DNA from: Acidobacteriota bacterium | Lineage (GTDB): Bacteria; Acidobacteriota; Holophagae; Thermotomaculales; Thermotomaculaceae | Assembly: GCA_013152385.1 (NCBI GenBank) | Contig: JAADGL010000018.1 | Location: forward strand, 1 to 44,076 | Direction: 5' to 3' | Length of the DNA: 44,076 nucleotides | Position numbers and translations under genes: made by a program | The notes under the pieces: model-generated | What the model was told of the DNA's origin: nothing | What the model saw: only the letters and a program-made list of their open reading frames with translations | Database searches by the model: none | Part shown: in pieces, positions 15,095-24,176 of the stretch | How positions within the stretch are numbered: position 1 is the stretch's first letter | How the letters are laid out: each line of letters begins with the position of its first letter

Positions 15095-16144
15095 CTATTT
15101 TGCCAACTTATCCAGCATTTTCTGTGCTTTTCCCTTCGTGTCCGGGAATTGCAACGCCTGTTGAAAGGCAATCCGTGCCTGTTCCGGCTGCCCGGAATTA
15201 AGATAGCTCCATCCCAGACGGTAGCAAATCTCTCCCTCTTCCATCCCAAGGGCCAGGCACCTTTCGTATGCAAATGCGGCATCTTTAAACTTTCCCACTT
15301 CATCACAAACCTTCCCGAAGAGCAGAAAATAATTGCCGGAAAGGTTCGGCAGATCCTTACATTTGTTCATCACCTGAAAAGCTTTCTGAAATTTTGCCTG
15401 TTTGTATAACTCCTCCGCAGTGGTCATGCACACCTGTTTCTGATAATAATTTTCATAATCCCGGCCCATGTCTCCGGACATTTCGTCCAGCATCCGCTGG
15501 ATTTCCGGTTTTTTGTCCGCTTTAACCACATTCAATAATTTTCTCGCGTAATAGTAAGCTTCCAATCTGTTTTTCTCAACTTTCAGGTAACTTTCACTCA
15601 TCCGGGAATAGGCATCGGGCCGTGACGGGTCCAGGTCTATCGCTTTTTTCCACCACTTTCTCGCATCCTTCAAATCTCCCTGCCCCACCAGCAGTTCGCC
15701 CAGGCGGATATACGAAAGATAATCATCAGGATGCTCGCGAATAATGGACTGATACAGCTTTATCGCATCCGGGACTGATTTTAACGAGACCAGATACTCC
15801 GCTTTTAACACCTGAAAATCCAGATTATCCGGCTTTGCCGCAGCTGCTTTCTCAGCAAAGGGATACCCGTCCTTCGGAAGATTTTCTTCCATAAAACTCA
15901 TGGCGGCATGGTAATAGATGTCTGCCGGAATGTTCTTCTTTTTCCTGTTCTTGTCAAAAAACTTCAGATAAAAGGGAATTGCCTTTGCATACTGGTTTTC
16001 GCCATAGTATGCCTCTGCTTTTTTTAAATATTTTTCCCCGTGAAAATTCATGGAAGAAGAAATTTTCTTAAAAATTGATGCATTACCACTGAAAGTTACC
16101 GAGAAAACAAACGTTATTGTAAGAAAAACCTTTATTGTTCGCAA
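15095..16144 (-). CDS. Exported TPR-repeat protein, probable TadD-like pilus assembly factor
   Basis: A 349-residue protein with an N-terminal hydrophobic signal (MRTIKVFLTITFVFSVTF) and then tetratricopeptide repeats along its length, for example AYYGENQYAKAIPFYLKFF, YLSYIRLGELLVGQGDLKDA and CYRLGWSYLNSGQPEQARIA. TadD of other tad systems is a TPR lipoprotein that helps place the secretin. No lipobox Cys is present here, so this would be a soluble periplasmic counterpart. The start overlaps the end of the FHA/TPR gene by 13 bp. It is the last gene of the tad operon. Function is inferred from repeats and context. Confidence 0.7.
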   Translation of the reverse strand: MRTIKVFLTITFVFSVTFSGNASIFKKISSSMNFHGEKYLKKAEAYYGENQYAKAIPFYLKFFDKNRKKKNIPADIYYHAAMSFMEENLPKDGYPFAEKAAAAKPDNLDFQVLKAEYLVSLKSVPDAIKLYQSIIREHPDDYLSYIRLGELLVGQGDLKDARKWWKKAIDLDPSRPDAYSRMSESYLKVEKNRLEAYYYARKLLNVVKADKKPEIQRMLDEMSGDMGRDYENYYQKQVCMTTAEELYKQAKFQKAFQVMNKCKDLPNLSGNYFLLFGKVCDEVGKFKDAAFAYERCLALGMEEGEICYRLGWSYLNSGQPEQARIAFQQALQFPDTKGKAQKMLDKLAK

Positions 16145-18186
16145 TCTGATATCCTCTTTAATGCTTTTTTGTAAAGCGGATCGGTTTTCGGAACCATCTG
16201 AATGACCTGTCTAAAATAAAATATCGCCTGTTTACAGTCATTGTACTGAGTCTGTTCAATATACCCTTTGTTGTACAGCTCCTGGCCCTTATCTTCTATC
16301 TCCATCTTCATTGAAGCGGCTTTCTGAAAACCGGGCTTGGCCTTTAGAATTTTTACAAGGAAATTGTAAGCCGCAGCATAATTTTGTTCCCGGTACAAAG
16401 AGCTTGCCTTGTCCATGTAATAATCTACCATTAAAGCCATGGAATCCTGTTCTACCTTTCCATCTTCTCCATAAAGGTTCTGCCTGGAAATTTCAAACAA
16501 ACGTTCAAACAGCGGTACCGCTTTAGACACTTTCCCCTGTAGTGCCAACTGCTTTCCCTGTTCATAGTTCCGCCTCACTTCGTTCATATATTTCTTTAAA
16601 TGACGAATCCTGGAAGGAATCTTCAGGTTTTTCTCCAGATAGGCATTGGACGCCTGGGTAATACTGGCCAATGCATCTACGATCCGGCCATTCAGATAAT
16701 ATTCCCTGGCCTTTTTCAGTGAAATGGCGGCCTTTCTGTTTGCCGCACGCTGACGTTTCACGTATGCGGTGCGGGCTGCCACACGTTTTTTAAATTTATT
16801 GTATTTCTCCGCCACATCCGAATATTGTTCCTGGACATCCTGATTATCCGGAAATTTCTCTTTCAGAAGAGCTGCCAGTTCGTAGGCGGATTCAAGATCA
16901 CCATCTCCCAGTTTTCCTTCAATTTTCTCTCCCTCATTGTCAATGTAGGAAGATTCCGCAGATTTTAACACCTCATTTCCCTTGGTCAAATAGACGGATT
17001 TTGGATCAATCCGGCTCAACAGATCCCTGGCAGCGCTGAAATCCCCGGACTGAATTTTCTGATTCATTGCAAGAAATTTGCTGCGGTTGGCAATTTCCAT
17101 TTTTGCTTTTTCCAGTTCACTGTCCGCCCCTTTCAACTGAAAACTCTGAATCAGTTCCACAACTTTATCCCAATCCTGGTTTTCCATGGACAGGTGAACT
17201 TCTTTCATGATTTCAGCCCGGGTCAGGCGATTCCCTTTCTGGCCGGGCACCCCACCGGAACCGCCGGAGGGCAGAAGCATCAGAATAATAAGCAGAAACA
17301 ATAGTACACCACCCACAACGATGAGCAGCTTCTTTTTATTGTCAGGGCTACCGGCACTTCCCTTTCCTTCCTTCAGGTCCTCAAAAGAAAATAATTTCCC
17401 CGGTGCCAGATAAACAGCCGACACATCCCCGAATCTTAAAAGATCCCCATGGCGAAGAGCATGCTCCGAAACACGTTTGTCTTTTATAAACAGACCGTTT
17501 GTACTGTTTTCGTCTTCTACTGAAAATGAATTGTCGCCTTTTCGTATCAATCTGGCATGAATACGGGAAATGGAAACATGATCGATTTGGATGTCACTGT
17601 CGGCTTCCCTGCCCACAATCATCTCGCCTTTATCCAGTACAAATTCTTCCGTGGGATTCAGATTGTCGTCAAGAAGAACCAGCCGGGGCGACATCAGGAC
17701 ATTCTTCATCCCGAAAAGGACTGTCTTTTTTGCCGGATTTCTCTCTGCCCCAGAAGTTTTTCCCTCTTCCGATACCGGTGCCACAAGTGGAATATCCGGA
17801 ATCTCGGTCACATCAACCATAACGGTTCCGTTCTCCGGCTCTTCTTCCTGAATCTGCGCCGGTGACGGCGTTTCAGATGCCTCCGACTCACATTCCAGGA
17901 GAAAATCAATTGAACCGAAGGCAATCCTGTCACCACACTCGACCGGAACGCGTTCCGTGAGTTTCTTGCCATTCACAAACACACCGTTGGTGCTGTTCAG
18001 GTCTTCAATGGCAATCACACCATTTTGAAATTCAATCACAGCATGATAGGAAGAAACATTGGGCAACGGGATGGATAAGTCGTTGTCCGGCTTTCGCCCG
18101 ACAGTTAAGCGGCGGTTTTCTTCCGTAAAATCAAAATGGAAACTTTCCCGTATGGATGCACTTAGAGGTTTAAATATTACTTTCAT
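16132..18186 (-). CDS. Double-FHA transmembrane protein with C-terminal TPR-like region
   Basis: A 684-residue protein. FHA domain 1 lies at about residues 22-97 (VGRKPDNDL, SSYHAV, NSTNGVFVNG) and FHA domain 2 at about 185-260 (VGREADSD, SRIHAR, NSTNGLF). Both keep the Gly-Arg, Ser/His and Asn-Gly residues that bind phosphothreonine. The linker between them is acidic and contains Thr sites (NGTVMVDV, KKTVLFG). One transmembrane helix at about 286-305 is followed by a Gly/Ser stretch and roughly 360 residues of degenerate helical TPR-like repeats. The expected topology is FHA domains in the cytoplasm and repeats in the periplasm. The start overlaps the upstream FHA gene by 4 bp. It may link phosphorylation signals to the pilus machine; the exact role is unknown. 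Confidence 0.72.
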   Translation of the reverse strand: MKVIFKPLSASIRESFHFDFTEENRRLTVGRKPDNDLSIPLPNVSSYHAVIEFQNGVIAIEDLNSTNGVFVNGKKLTERVPVECGDRIAFGSIDFLLECESEASETPSPAQIQEEEPENGTVMVDVTEIPDIPLVAPVSEEGKTSGAERNPAKKTVLFGMKNVLMSPRLVLLDDNLNPTEEFVLDKGEMIVGREADSDIQIDHVSISRIHARLIRKGDNSFSVEDENSTNGLFIKDKRVSEHALRHGDLLRFGDVSAVYLAPGKLFSFEDLKEGKGSAGSPDNKKKLLIVVGGVLLFLLIILMLLPSGGSGGVPGQKGNRLTRAEIMKEVHLSMENQDWDKVVELIQSFQLKGADSELEKAKMEIANRSKFLAMNQKIQSGDFSAARDLLSRIDPKSVYLTKGNEVLKSAESSYIDNEGEKIEGKLGDGDLESAYELAALLKEKFPDNQDVQEQYSDVAEKYNKFKKRVAARTAYVKRQRAANRKAAISLKKAREYYLNGRIVDALASITQASNAYLEKNLKIPSRIRHLKKYMNEVRRNYEQGKQLALQGKVSKAVPLFERLFEISRQNLYGEDGKVEQDSMALMVDYYMDKASSLYREQNYAAAYNFLVKILKAKPGFQKAASMKMEIEDKGQELYNKGYIEQTQYNDCKQAIFYFRQVIQMVPKTDPLYKKALKRISDCEQ

Positions 18187-19121
18187 TTCAGTTTTGCCAT
18201 CCTAAATGCTGCTGTCCGGTAAATCATTGAAGATTCATCCGGAACCATTGCTTCAATTGTCTGATAAAATTGAATCGCACTTTCATTATCATTTTCACTT
18301 TCCGCCATCCAGGCCTGCTGAAACAATTGTTTCAGTTTCTTTTTCAACTGCTGTTCGGTCTGAGCAATTTTCGGATTCAGTTCATCCCAGAGTGCCGGCT
18401 TCGGCTCAATGCCCATGATACTGCCTTTGGCACGGTAAAAATACAATAGCGCCGTAAATGCGGCATCATAATTTACTTTGGCCATTTTTAGTTTTTCTGT
18501 TCCGAGGTTGTAATAGGATTGCCCCTGCGCCAGATTTTTTTTATCATCTATTTTGTTTCGAACCTGCTGTTCCAGTTTCAGAAAATAAGTGTTGAGCATT
18601 CCCGCCCGTAAAGGTGCCTGGCCTTTCTTCCCGGCATTGCCCGAAGGTAGCAGCGCTAAAATCAGAAGGATTAAAACCAGCCCGATGGCAACACTGCCAA
18701 TCAGAATCTGACGTTTCGTGAAGGGAAGCTTCCCGCCACGGGCCGCATTCAAATCTTCCCTTGAAACCATCATTGTTTTGTTTCCGCCAACTTCTTCAAC
18801 TTTGTTACGGGCGAAATCAGTCCCTGCCGTATCCGTGTAGACAACAATCTTATAATTGCAAAAAGAAATTTCGGATTTATTTCCCAGTAAAACAGCGGAT
18901 GAAAGCGGTTCTCCGTTGAGAAATGTTCCGTTAACACTGTTTTCATCCTGAACATAGGGCTTTCCTTCCTGCTCAAAAATTGTCAGGTGCCGGGAAGAAA
19001 CCATGGGGTCATTGATAATCAGGTTACAGTCCGTTCCTCTGCCGATGACCATTTTCCCACCGGTCAGCTCCAATTCCCGCTCTTTCTTTTCGCCCACATA
19101 AAAAACAATTCGAATACTCAT
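18183..19121 (-). CDS. FHA-domain single-pass membrane protein of the tad operon
   Basis: A 312-residue protein with an FHA domain at about residues 20-95 (VIGRGTDCNL, SSRHLTIFE, NSVNGTFLNG). A linker with the possible target Thr116 in NKTMMVSRED follows. There is one transmembrane helix at about 139-158 and a C-terminal helical region of about 150 residues. The layout matches the next gene, with FHA inside, a single TM (LLPSG at its end in both) and an outer helical domain. The two are probably paralogous partners. Overlap with the next gene is 4 bp. No kinase is found in the window. Confidence 0.72.
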   Translation of the reverse strand: MSIRIVFYVGEKKERELELTGGKMVIGRGTDCNLIINDPMVSSRHLTIFEQEGKPYVQDENSVNGTFLNGEPLSSAVLLGNKSEISFCNYKIVVYTDTAGTDFARNKVEEVGGNKTMMVSREDLNAARGGKLPFTKRQILIGSVAIGLVLILLILALLPSGNAGKKGQAPLRAGMLNTYFLKLEQQVRNKIDDKKNLAQGQSYYNLGTEKLKMAKVNYDAAFTALLYFYRAKGSIMGIEPKPALWDELNPKIAQTEQQLKKKLKQLFQQAWMAESENDNESAIQFYQTIEAMVPDESSMIYRTAAFRMAKLK

Positions 19122-19138
19122 TTGAAGTGATTATAATC

Positions 19139-19477
19139 CTATTGCGAAATTCGTTCAAGTGCTTTGTTTTCTTTTATGAGTCCGGTCCCCTCAACTACCG
19201 CCCACGCACCCGGACAGGAGAAAAAACGATAGGGCAAAACCGTTTTCTCTTTCAATACCCGTCCCTCCCGGTCAACAAAAATAACATCAATGGCAAATGC
19301 CATAAAAAAAGTATGAATAGAACTGCACGGAACAATCCGGTAAACCGCATCGGTTTCAGTTCTTACACCCAACATCCCCCTCGCCCGGGTCCACAGCGTG
19401 TGACAGGAAACAAGAGGACGCTCCACAAAGCTCCCATCGCTGTAATACACAATCACCGAATCCTCATTCACCGACAT
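19139..19477 (-). CDS. DUF192 family protein
   Basis: A 112-residue protein matching DUF192. It shows ARGMLGV near residue 32, the central SSIHTFFMAFAIDVIFVD (family pattern SFWMxNTxxPLDxxF) and a typical ending VVEGTGLI. The biochemical function of the family is not known. It lies between tadC and the FHA gene with gaps under 30 bp, so it is part of the tad transcript. No signal peptide is seen, although many DUF192 members are exported. Confidence 0.8.
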   Translation of the reverse strand: MSVNEDSVIVYYSDGSFVERPLVSCHTLWTRARGMLGVRTETDAVYRIVPCSSIHTFFMAFAIDVIFVDREGRVLKEKTVLPYRFFSCPGAWAVVEGTGLIKENKALERISQ

Positions 19478-19504
19478 TTCCCCTTTTCCGGCTGCATCGA
19501 AAAA

Positions 19505-20419
19505 TCAGAACAGCTCTCCCCGTGTCCATTTCACAATTATACCGCCGAACAGAATCAAAATTGTTGAAAAGAGAATAAACACAAGGGGAAACATGATTTT
19601 AACAGATGCCTCCCCGGCCGCCTTTTCAGCTTTCTGGGAACGGGAAATCCGCAGGGATTCCGCCTGAACCTTCAAAACCTGTGCCACCGGTGTTCCCATT
19701 TTTTCCGCCTGCACAATAGCGGAAACCACACTGTTTAATGCTTCAACACCCGCACGGCGTGCCATGTCATTCAAAGCATCCCGTTTGGTCTTCCCCATTC
19801 GGACTTCCTGCAGAAACTGGAAAAATTCCTCTATCAGCGGACTCCCGGTTGTGTCCCGATCCACCATTCTGCGAATAGCAGACAGAAAATCCATTCCGGC
19901 CTCAACCGCCATGGTCAGTACATCCAACTTATAAGGCAAGTCTTTATAAATGGCGATTTTTCGCATATCCGATTGATTGGCAAGAAAAAAATAGGGAAAA
20001 ACATTGCCAAACACAAAAGCCAGCAGGAGAAAAACCGGATTGGCACTGCCTGTCATGGAATAATTGAAAAAGGCAGCAAAAAGTGTAATCAAAATCGAGA
20101 CCATCCCGGTAAAACCGATAAATTCATACGGGGTGAAGCCATACGGATACCCTGCAGATTCAATCCGCCGGGTTAACATTGTAATGTATTTTTCCGGAAT
20201 CCGCATCTGCTTCGCTTTTGCCGCAAACATCAGGGTCAAAGGATATGTCACCCGGATAAATGAATTTTCCTCGAAAATCTGCCGTTTTTTGTTCTCAAGA
20301 TGACCGCCGGGAAGACTCAATTTAAACTCTTCCACCTGCTTTTCCGATGGCAGAAATGAGTAAACCAGAATAAAGAAGGCAAAGAAAAACAGAATATAGC
20401 CGCCAAGTTCATAAATCAC
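19505..20419 (-). CDS. tadC: Tad pilus inner-membrane platform protein TadC
   Basis: A 304-residue protein of the type II secretion F (GspF) family. Hydrophobic segments lie at the N-terminus, in the middle (about 105-150) and at the C-terminus. The central cytoplasmic part has the family pattern LTMAVEAGMDFLSAIRRMVD followed by EVRMGKTKRDALNDMARR. With TadB it forms the platform on which the CpaF ATPase drives pilin assembly. It is 9 bp after tadB, in the order cpaF-tadB-tadC usual for tad loci. Confidence 0.9.
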   Translation of the reverse strand: MIYELGGYILFFFAFFILVYSFLPSEKQVEEFKLSLPGGHLENKKRQIFEENSFIRVTYPLTLMFAAKAKQMRIPEKYITMLTRRIESAGYPYGFTPYEFIGFTGMVSILITLFAAFFNYSMTGSANPVFLLLAFVFGNVFPYFFLANQSDMRKIAIYKDLPYKLDVLTMAVEAGMDFLSAIRRMVDRDTTGSPLIEEFFQFLQEVRMGKTKRDALNDMARRAGVEALNSVVSAIVQAEKMGTPVAQVLKVQAESLRISRSQKAEKAAGEASVKIMFPLVFILFSTILILFGGIIVKWTRGELF

Positions 20420-20428
20420 AGCAGCCCC

Positions 20429-21289
20429 CTAAATATCAATATTAATGACTTTACGGATCAGATAGATACCGATCAGCCAGAAGATTGCCGCGACAAAGAG
20501 AATCGCTGTCCCCTGCGGCGTATTAAACAGCGGTTTCATCAGTTCAGGGTTAATCTTGGACAGAATCGCTGCCAGAAAAAACGGCAGCCCGCCCAGAACA
20601 ATGGATTGCATCCGGCCCTGAGCGGTCAACGCCTTCACCTTTGCCTCCAAACGCATAATTTCTTTAATGGACAAAGCCAGAGATTTAAAAATCTCCGCGA
20701 TATTTCCACCGGTCTGCCGGGCAACGAGAATGGACGTGGTCATCAAATCAAAGTTATTGGATTTCAAACGAGCCGCCATATTTTCCAATGCCTGATCAAA
20801 AGGAACACCCAGGCGAACTTCATTCACCAGAAGCCCGAACTCCTGAGAAACCGGCGGCACCAGCTGCTTTGTCACCACCTCGCAGGCCATGGGAAGGGTT
20901 AACCCCGCTGAAACGGAATTTGACATCACATACAGGGCATCCACCAGCTGCAATTCCAATTTTTCCGCCCGCTTTTTAATTGAGAGTTTTAAAGACAGCT
21001 TGGGAAGATAATATCCGGCCGCCCCGAAAAGAAGCATAAATAAAACGCTGTCGGTCCAGAGATACCCCACAGCCGCCAAACCCACCATTGCCAGCATGTT
21101 GTTTCTGAAAAAACGGTCCGGGGAATACGGCATGAAGTTTTTTTGCAGCTCCCCGCCGATTTTTTTGTCATAAGACTGACGATAGCGCGTATATCCCAAC
21201 TGAACCGCTTCAAACATGGCATATCCAGCCCATCCGAGTCCAACCGCAATCAGGATATAGGACAAAATGTATAAAAGAGTGTCCACCAT
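20429..21289 (-). CDS. tadB: Tad pilus inner-membrane platform protein TadB
   Basis: A 286-residue GspF-family membrane protein. It has an N-terminal hydrophobic helix, a helix pair near residues 65-90, the cytoplasmic family block VMSNSVSAGLTLPMACEVV with VNEVRLGVPFDQALENMA, and two C-terminal transmembrane helices. It pairs with TadC as the assembly platform. It lies 3 bp after cpaF and 9 bp before tadC. Confidence 0.9.
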   Translation of the reverse strand: MVDTLLYILSYILIAVGLGWAGYAMFEAVQLGYTRYRQSYDKKIGGELQKNFMPYSPDRFFRNNMLAMVGLAAVGYLWTDSVLFMLLFGAAGYYLPKLSLKLSIKKRAEKLELQLVDALYVMSNSVSAGLTLPMACEVVTKQLVPPVSQEFGLLVNEVRLGVPFDQALENMAARLKSNNFDLMTTSILVARQTGGNIAEIFKSLALSIKEIMRLEAKVKALTAQGRMQSIVLGGLPFFLAAILSKINPELMKPLFNTPQGTAILFVAAIFWLIGIYLIRKVINIDI

Positions 21290-21292
21290 AGC

Positions 21293-22945
21293 CTACACCT
21301 TGAAAAGGTCTTCCGGCACTTCGATGCCCCGTGCCTTGAAATCTGCCAGAAAAGACGGCAGGTAACCGGTTGCCATGTGTTTTCCCACAACTTTCCCTTT
21401 GGCATCCACGCCTTTTTGCTCAAAGGTAAACACATCTTCAAGAAGGACGTTGTATTCATCGTCCAGGCCCAGAACTTCCGAAATCTTCATAATTTTACGG
21501 GAACCGTCCGAGAGCCGGGACTGCTGGACAATAATGTCAATGGCTGAACCGATCTGATCCCGGATCGCCCGAATCGGCAGATCCATCCCGGACATCAGAA
21601 CCATGGTTTCCAGACGCCGGAGAATATCCTCCGGAGAGTTGGCATGACCGGTAGTCATGGAACCGGCATGACCGGTATTCATGGCCTGAAGCATGTCCAG
21701 AGCTTCCCCGCCCCGGCATTCACCGACAATAATCCGGTCCGGGCGCATACGAAGCGCGTTCTTTACCAGATCCCGAATTGTAATGGCGCCCTTCCCCTCA
21801 ACATTTGCCGGTTTGGACTCCAACGTCACGACATGGCGCTGTGGCAATCGCAGTTCGGCCGCGTCTTCAATGGTAATAATCCGGTCATCGTGCTGGATAA
21901 AAGAAGCAATCACATTCAACAGGGTTGTTTTACCGGAACCGGTTCCACCGGAAATTATGATATTCTTCTTTCCCTTTACACAGACTTCCAGAAACTTTGC
22001 CATAGCCGGACTCAACGTACCGAATCCGATCATGTCATCAATTCCAAGGCGTTTGGTTCCGAACTTCCGAATTGTCAGGCACGGCCCTTTCAATGCCAGC
22101 GGCGGAATAATTGCGTTAACACGGGAACCATCTTTCAAACGTGCATCAACCAGCGGTGAAGACTCATCAATCCGCTTCCCGATGGGAGCCACAATCCGTT
22201 CAATAATCGCCATTAAAGCCGGATCGGATGAAAATCGTTTTTTGGATTCAACCAGCTTTCCCTTCTTCTCCACATAAATCAAATCTTTGGAAATCACCAT
22301 AATTTCACTGACATCTTCATCCCGGAGAAAATCTTCCAACGGCCCCAGGCCCACCACCTCATCCTGCATTTCCTTTTTCAGAGCTTTTCTGTCCACCCAT
22401 TTCGGAATCGCCGCACTCATCTGAGAAAGAATCATATCCAGCCGTTTACTGACCAGATCACTGAGTTCCTGGTCCCGTTTTGCCGTAAAATCCACCCAGC
22501 GGAGATCCAGAGTCTCAAGAAGACGTTTATGAATCTGATCCCGAATTCCCGACAAAGCATTCAATTGTTCTTCGCTGAATTCAGTTGTACTTTCGGATGC
22601 CTTTTCCACAACCGGTTTGTCCGCTTCAATCACTGCAGACTGTTTTTTCATCCCCTGATCCGCTTCAAAAACAAGGGCATATTCCCCGATAATCACCGGC
22701 TTACCCGGCTGTACCGGGGTCTGCTTATTCTTTTCCAATCGTACTTTGTCAATAAACACGCCGTTGGAGCTGGTGTCTGTAACCCAGACACGGCCATCCT
22801 GTATCTGAAAAACCGCATGGCGCCTGGAAATAATGGTAGAAGGCAGAACGACCTGGGCCGGAGCTTCCCGGCCCACCACGAACTCCGCAGGAATGGACTT
22901 GAGTTCCTTCCGGGTCCCGTCCTTGCCTACGATGGTTAATTTCAT
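21293..22945 (-). CDS. cpaF: Pilus assembly ATPase CpaF/TadA with an N-terminal FHA domain
   Basis: A 550-residue secretion ATPase. Residues about 1-95 are an FHA domain (VVGREAPAQ, SRRHAVF, SSNGVFIDK), a fusion absent from classical CpaF. After a linker, the CpaF part contains DVSEIMVI, the Walker A SGGTGSGKTT, the Asp box ITIEDAAEL, the Walker B region RPDRIIVGECRGGEALDML and the His box TGHAGSMTTGHANS. It powers Flp pilus assembly from the cytoplasm. The fused FHA domain could recruit the ATPase to phosphorylated partners such as the two FHA membrane proteins; that is inferred. The start overlaps the cpaC stop by 4 bp. Confidence 0.9.
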   Translation of the reverse strand: MKLTIVGKDGTRKELKSIPAEFVVGREAPAQVVLPSTIISRRHAVFQIQDGRVWVTDTSSNGVFIDKVRLEKNKQTPVQPGKPVIIGEYALVFEADQGMKKQSAVIEADKPVVEKASESTTEFSEEQLNALSGIRDQIHKRLLETLDLRWVDFTAKRDQELSDLVSKRLDMILSQMSAAIPKWVDRKALKKEMQDEVVGLGPLEDFLRDEDVSEIMVISKDLIYVEKKGKLVESKKRFSSDPALMAIIERIVAPIGKRIDESSPLVDARLKDGSRVNAIIPPLALKGPCLTIRKFGTKRLGIDDMIGFGTLSPAMAKFLEVCVKGKKNIIISGGTGSGKTTLLNVIASFIQHDDRIITIEDAAELRLPQRHVVTLESKPANVEGKGAITIRDLVKNALRMRPDRIIVGECRGGEALDMLQAMNTGHAGSMTTGHANSPEDILRRLETMVLMSGMDLPIRAIRDQIGSAIDIIVQQSRLSDGSRKIMKISEVLGLDDEYNVLLEDVFTFEQKGVDAKGKVVGKHMATGYLPSFLADFKARGIEVPEDLFKV

Positions 22946-24165
22946 TTTTTATTCCTCTGATACCATTTCTTTTTCTCTTTGTTAAACTCCTGCAGAGGTT
23001 TGTCAATCATCTGTTTATTTTCCTGGCTGTCCGCGGTAATCCGCTTTGCCGTGATGAACACCACCGCATCGGTTCGGCCGTTCTGGTACTGTTTGGACCT
23101 AAACAGCGCGCCAAGGACGGGAACACTGCCGATTCCCGGAACTTTGGAAACATCTTCGCTCTTGATTCGTTTAATGAAACCGCCCAGCGCAATGGTCTGC
23201 CCTTCTTTTATCCGGACCGAAGTCTTAATCTTCTCGGTTTTCAGGGAAGGCACACCGTTACTCATCACACCGGCAAGAGAGGAAATTTCGGCATCAATCG
23301 TAATCCGCATATTCCCGAGACTGTCAATCTCCGGCGTCACATTAAACTTTGTGCCGTATTGCTTCCATTCCACCGTGGACGTCTGCTGCGTAATGTTCCG
23401 CACCCCGAATTCACCGCCCGCATAATAGGTGGCCGGCTTTCCGGCAATGGTAATCACTTTGTGTGTATCATAAACCCGTGCGTCTCCGTTCCCCACCATC
23501 AGACTCAATGCCTTGGCAAAATTGGAAACGATTCCGAGGGTGCTCCCCATTACCGCACCGGTAACCAGATTCTTCTGATAGTTGTAATTAACACTGAGTC
23601 CATGAATGGCTTTATCCCAATTGATGCCGTAATCGCCTTTTTTCTGGTTGGATACTTCCACAACATTAAATTCCACCAGGATGTTGTCTTCCTTGGGCAG
23701 ATACGCCTGCTTGAATTCAGCGAATTTCACCACCTGGTCACCATAGAGACTGATTACCTTGTTGATCCGGTCATTGTCGTTTTTTGTGAGAATCTGCCCG
23801 TCAATAATCACCCGGTCTCCGACAACCTTCAGCTTAATCCCTTCAATACCTGCCAGGAGCGAGGCAACTTCCGATTTGATTTTATTTGGATCTTTTGCAA
23901 TTACCGTAACCATATATGTCTGGGTGGCACCGTTTTTCATAATCAGGCTGACCTGGGTGGACCCCACTCCCACCGCCCGCAAAATAACTTTGGACTGATC
24001 TTTGGGAATGGAAATCGCCACCACAGAGGGGTTCCCGGCAGAAACGGAAGTCACACCGGCCCCGCTCAAAACCTTCTGCTGCCCCAGTGCCAGAGTAATA
24101 TCTTCCGCCATACCCAGCATTGAAAAACTCAATGCAATTACAACCAATAGAATTATTCGTTTCAT
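22942..24165 (-). CDS. cpaC: Tad pilus secretin CpaC/RcpA
   Basis: A 407-residue outer-membrane secretin with a signal peptide (about residues 1-20, ending LGMAE). The N-terminal CpaC domain (LALGQQKVLSG, GVGSTQVSLI) is followed by a BON-like segment (VVGDRVIIDGQI). The secretin core ends in the conserved VRIKEGQTIALGGFIK, then VPVLGALFRSKQY and VFITAK. It forms the outer-membrane gate for the Flp pilus. It is 11 bp downstream of cpaB. Usually cpaE/tadZ follows cpaC; here cpaF follows directly. Confidence 0.92.
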   Translation of the reverse strand: MKRIILLVVIALSFSMLGMAEDITLALGQQKVLSGAGVTSVSAGNPSVVAISIPKDQSKVILRAVGVGSTQVSLIMKNGATQTYMVTVIAKDPNKIKSEVASLLAGIEGIKLKVVGDRVIIDGQILTKNDNDRINKVISLYGDQVVKFAEFKQAYLPKEDNILVEFNVVEVSNQKKGDYGINWDKAIHGLSVNYNYQKNLVTGAVMGSTLGIVSNFAKALSLMVGNGDARVYDTHKVITIAGKPATYYAGGEFGVRNITQQTSTVEWKQYGTKFNVTPEIDSLGNMRITIDAEISSLAGVMSNGVPSLKTEKIKTSVRIKEGQTIALGGFIKRIKSEDVSKVPGIGSVPVLGALFRSKQYQNGRTDAVVFITAKRITADSQENKQMIDKPLQEFNKEKKKWYQRNKK

Positions 24166-24176
24166 ATCAAGCTCCT

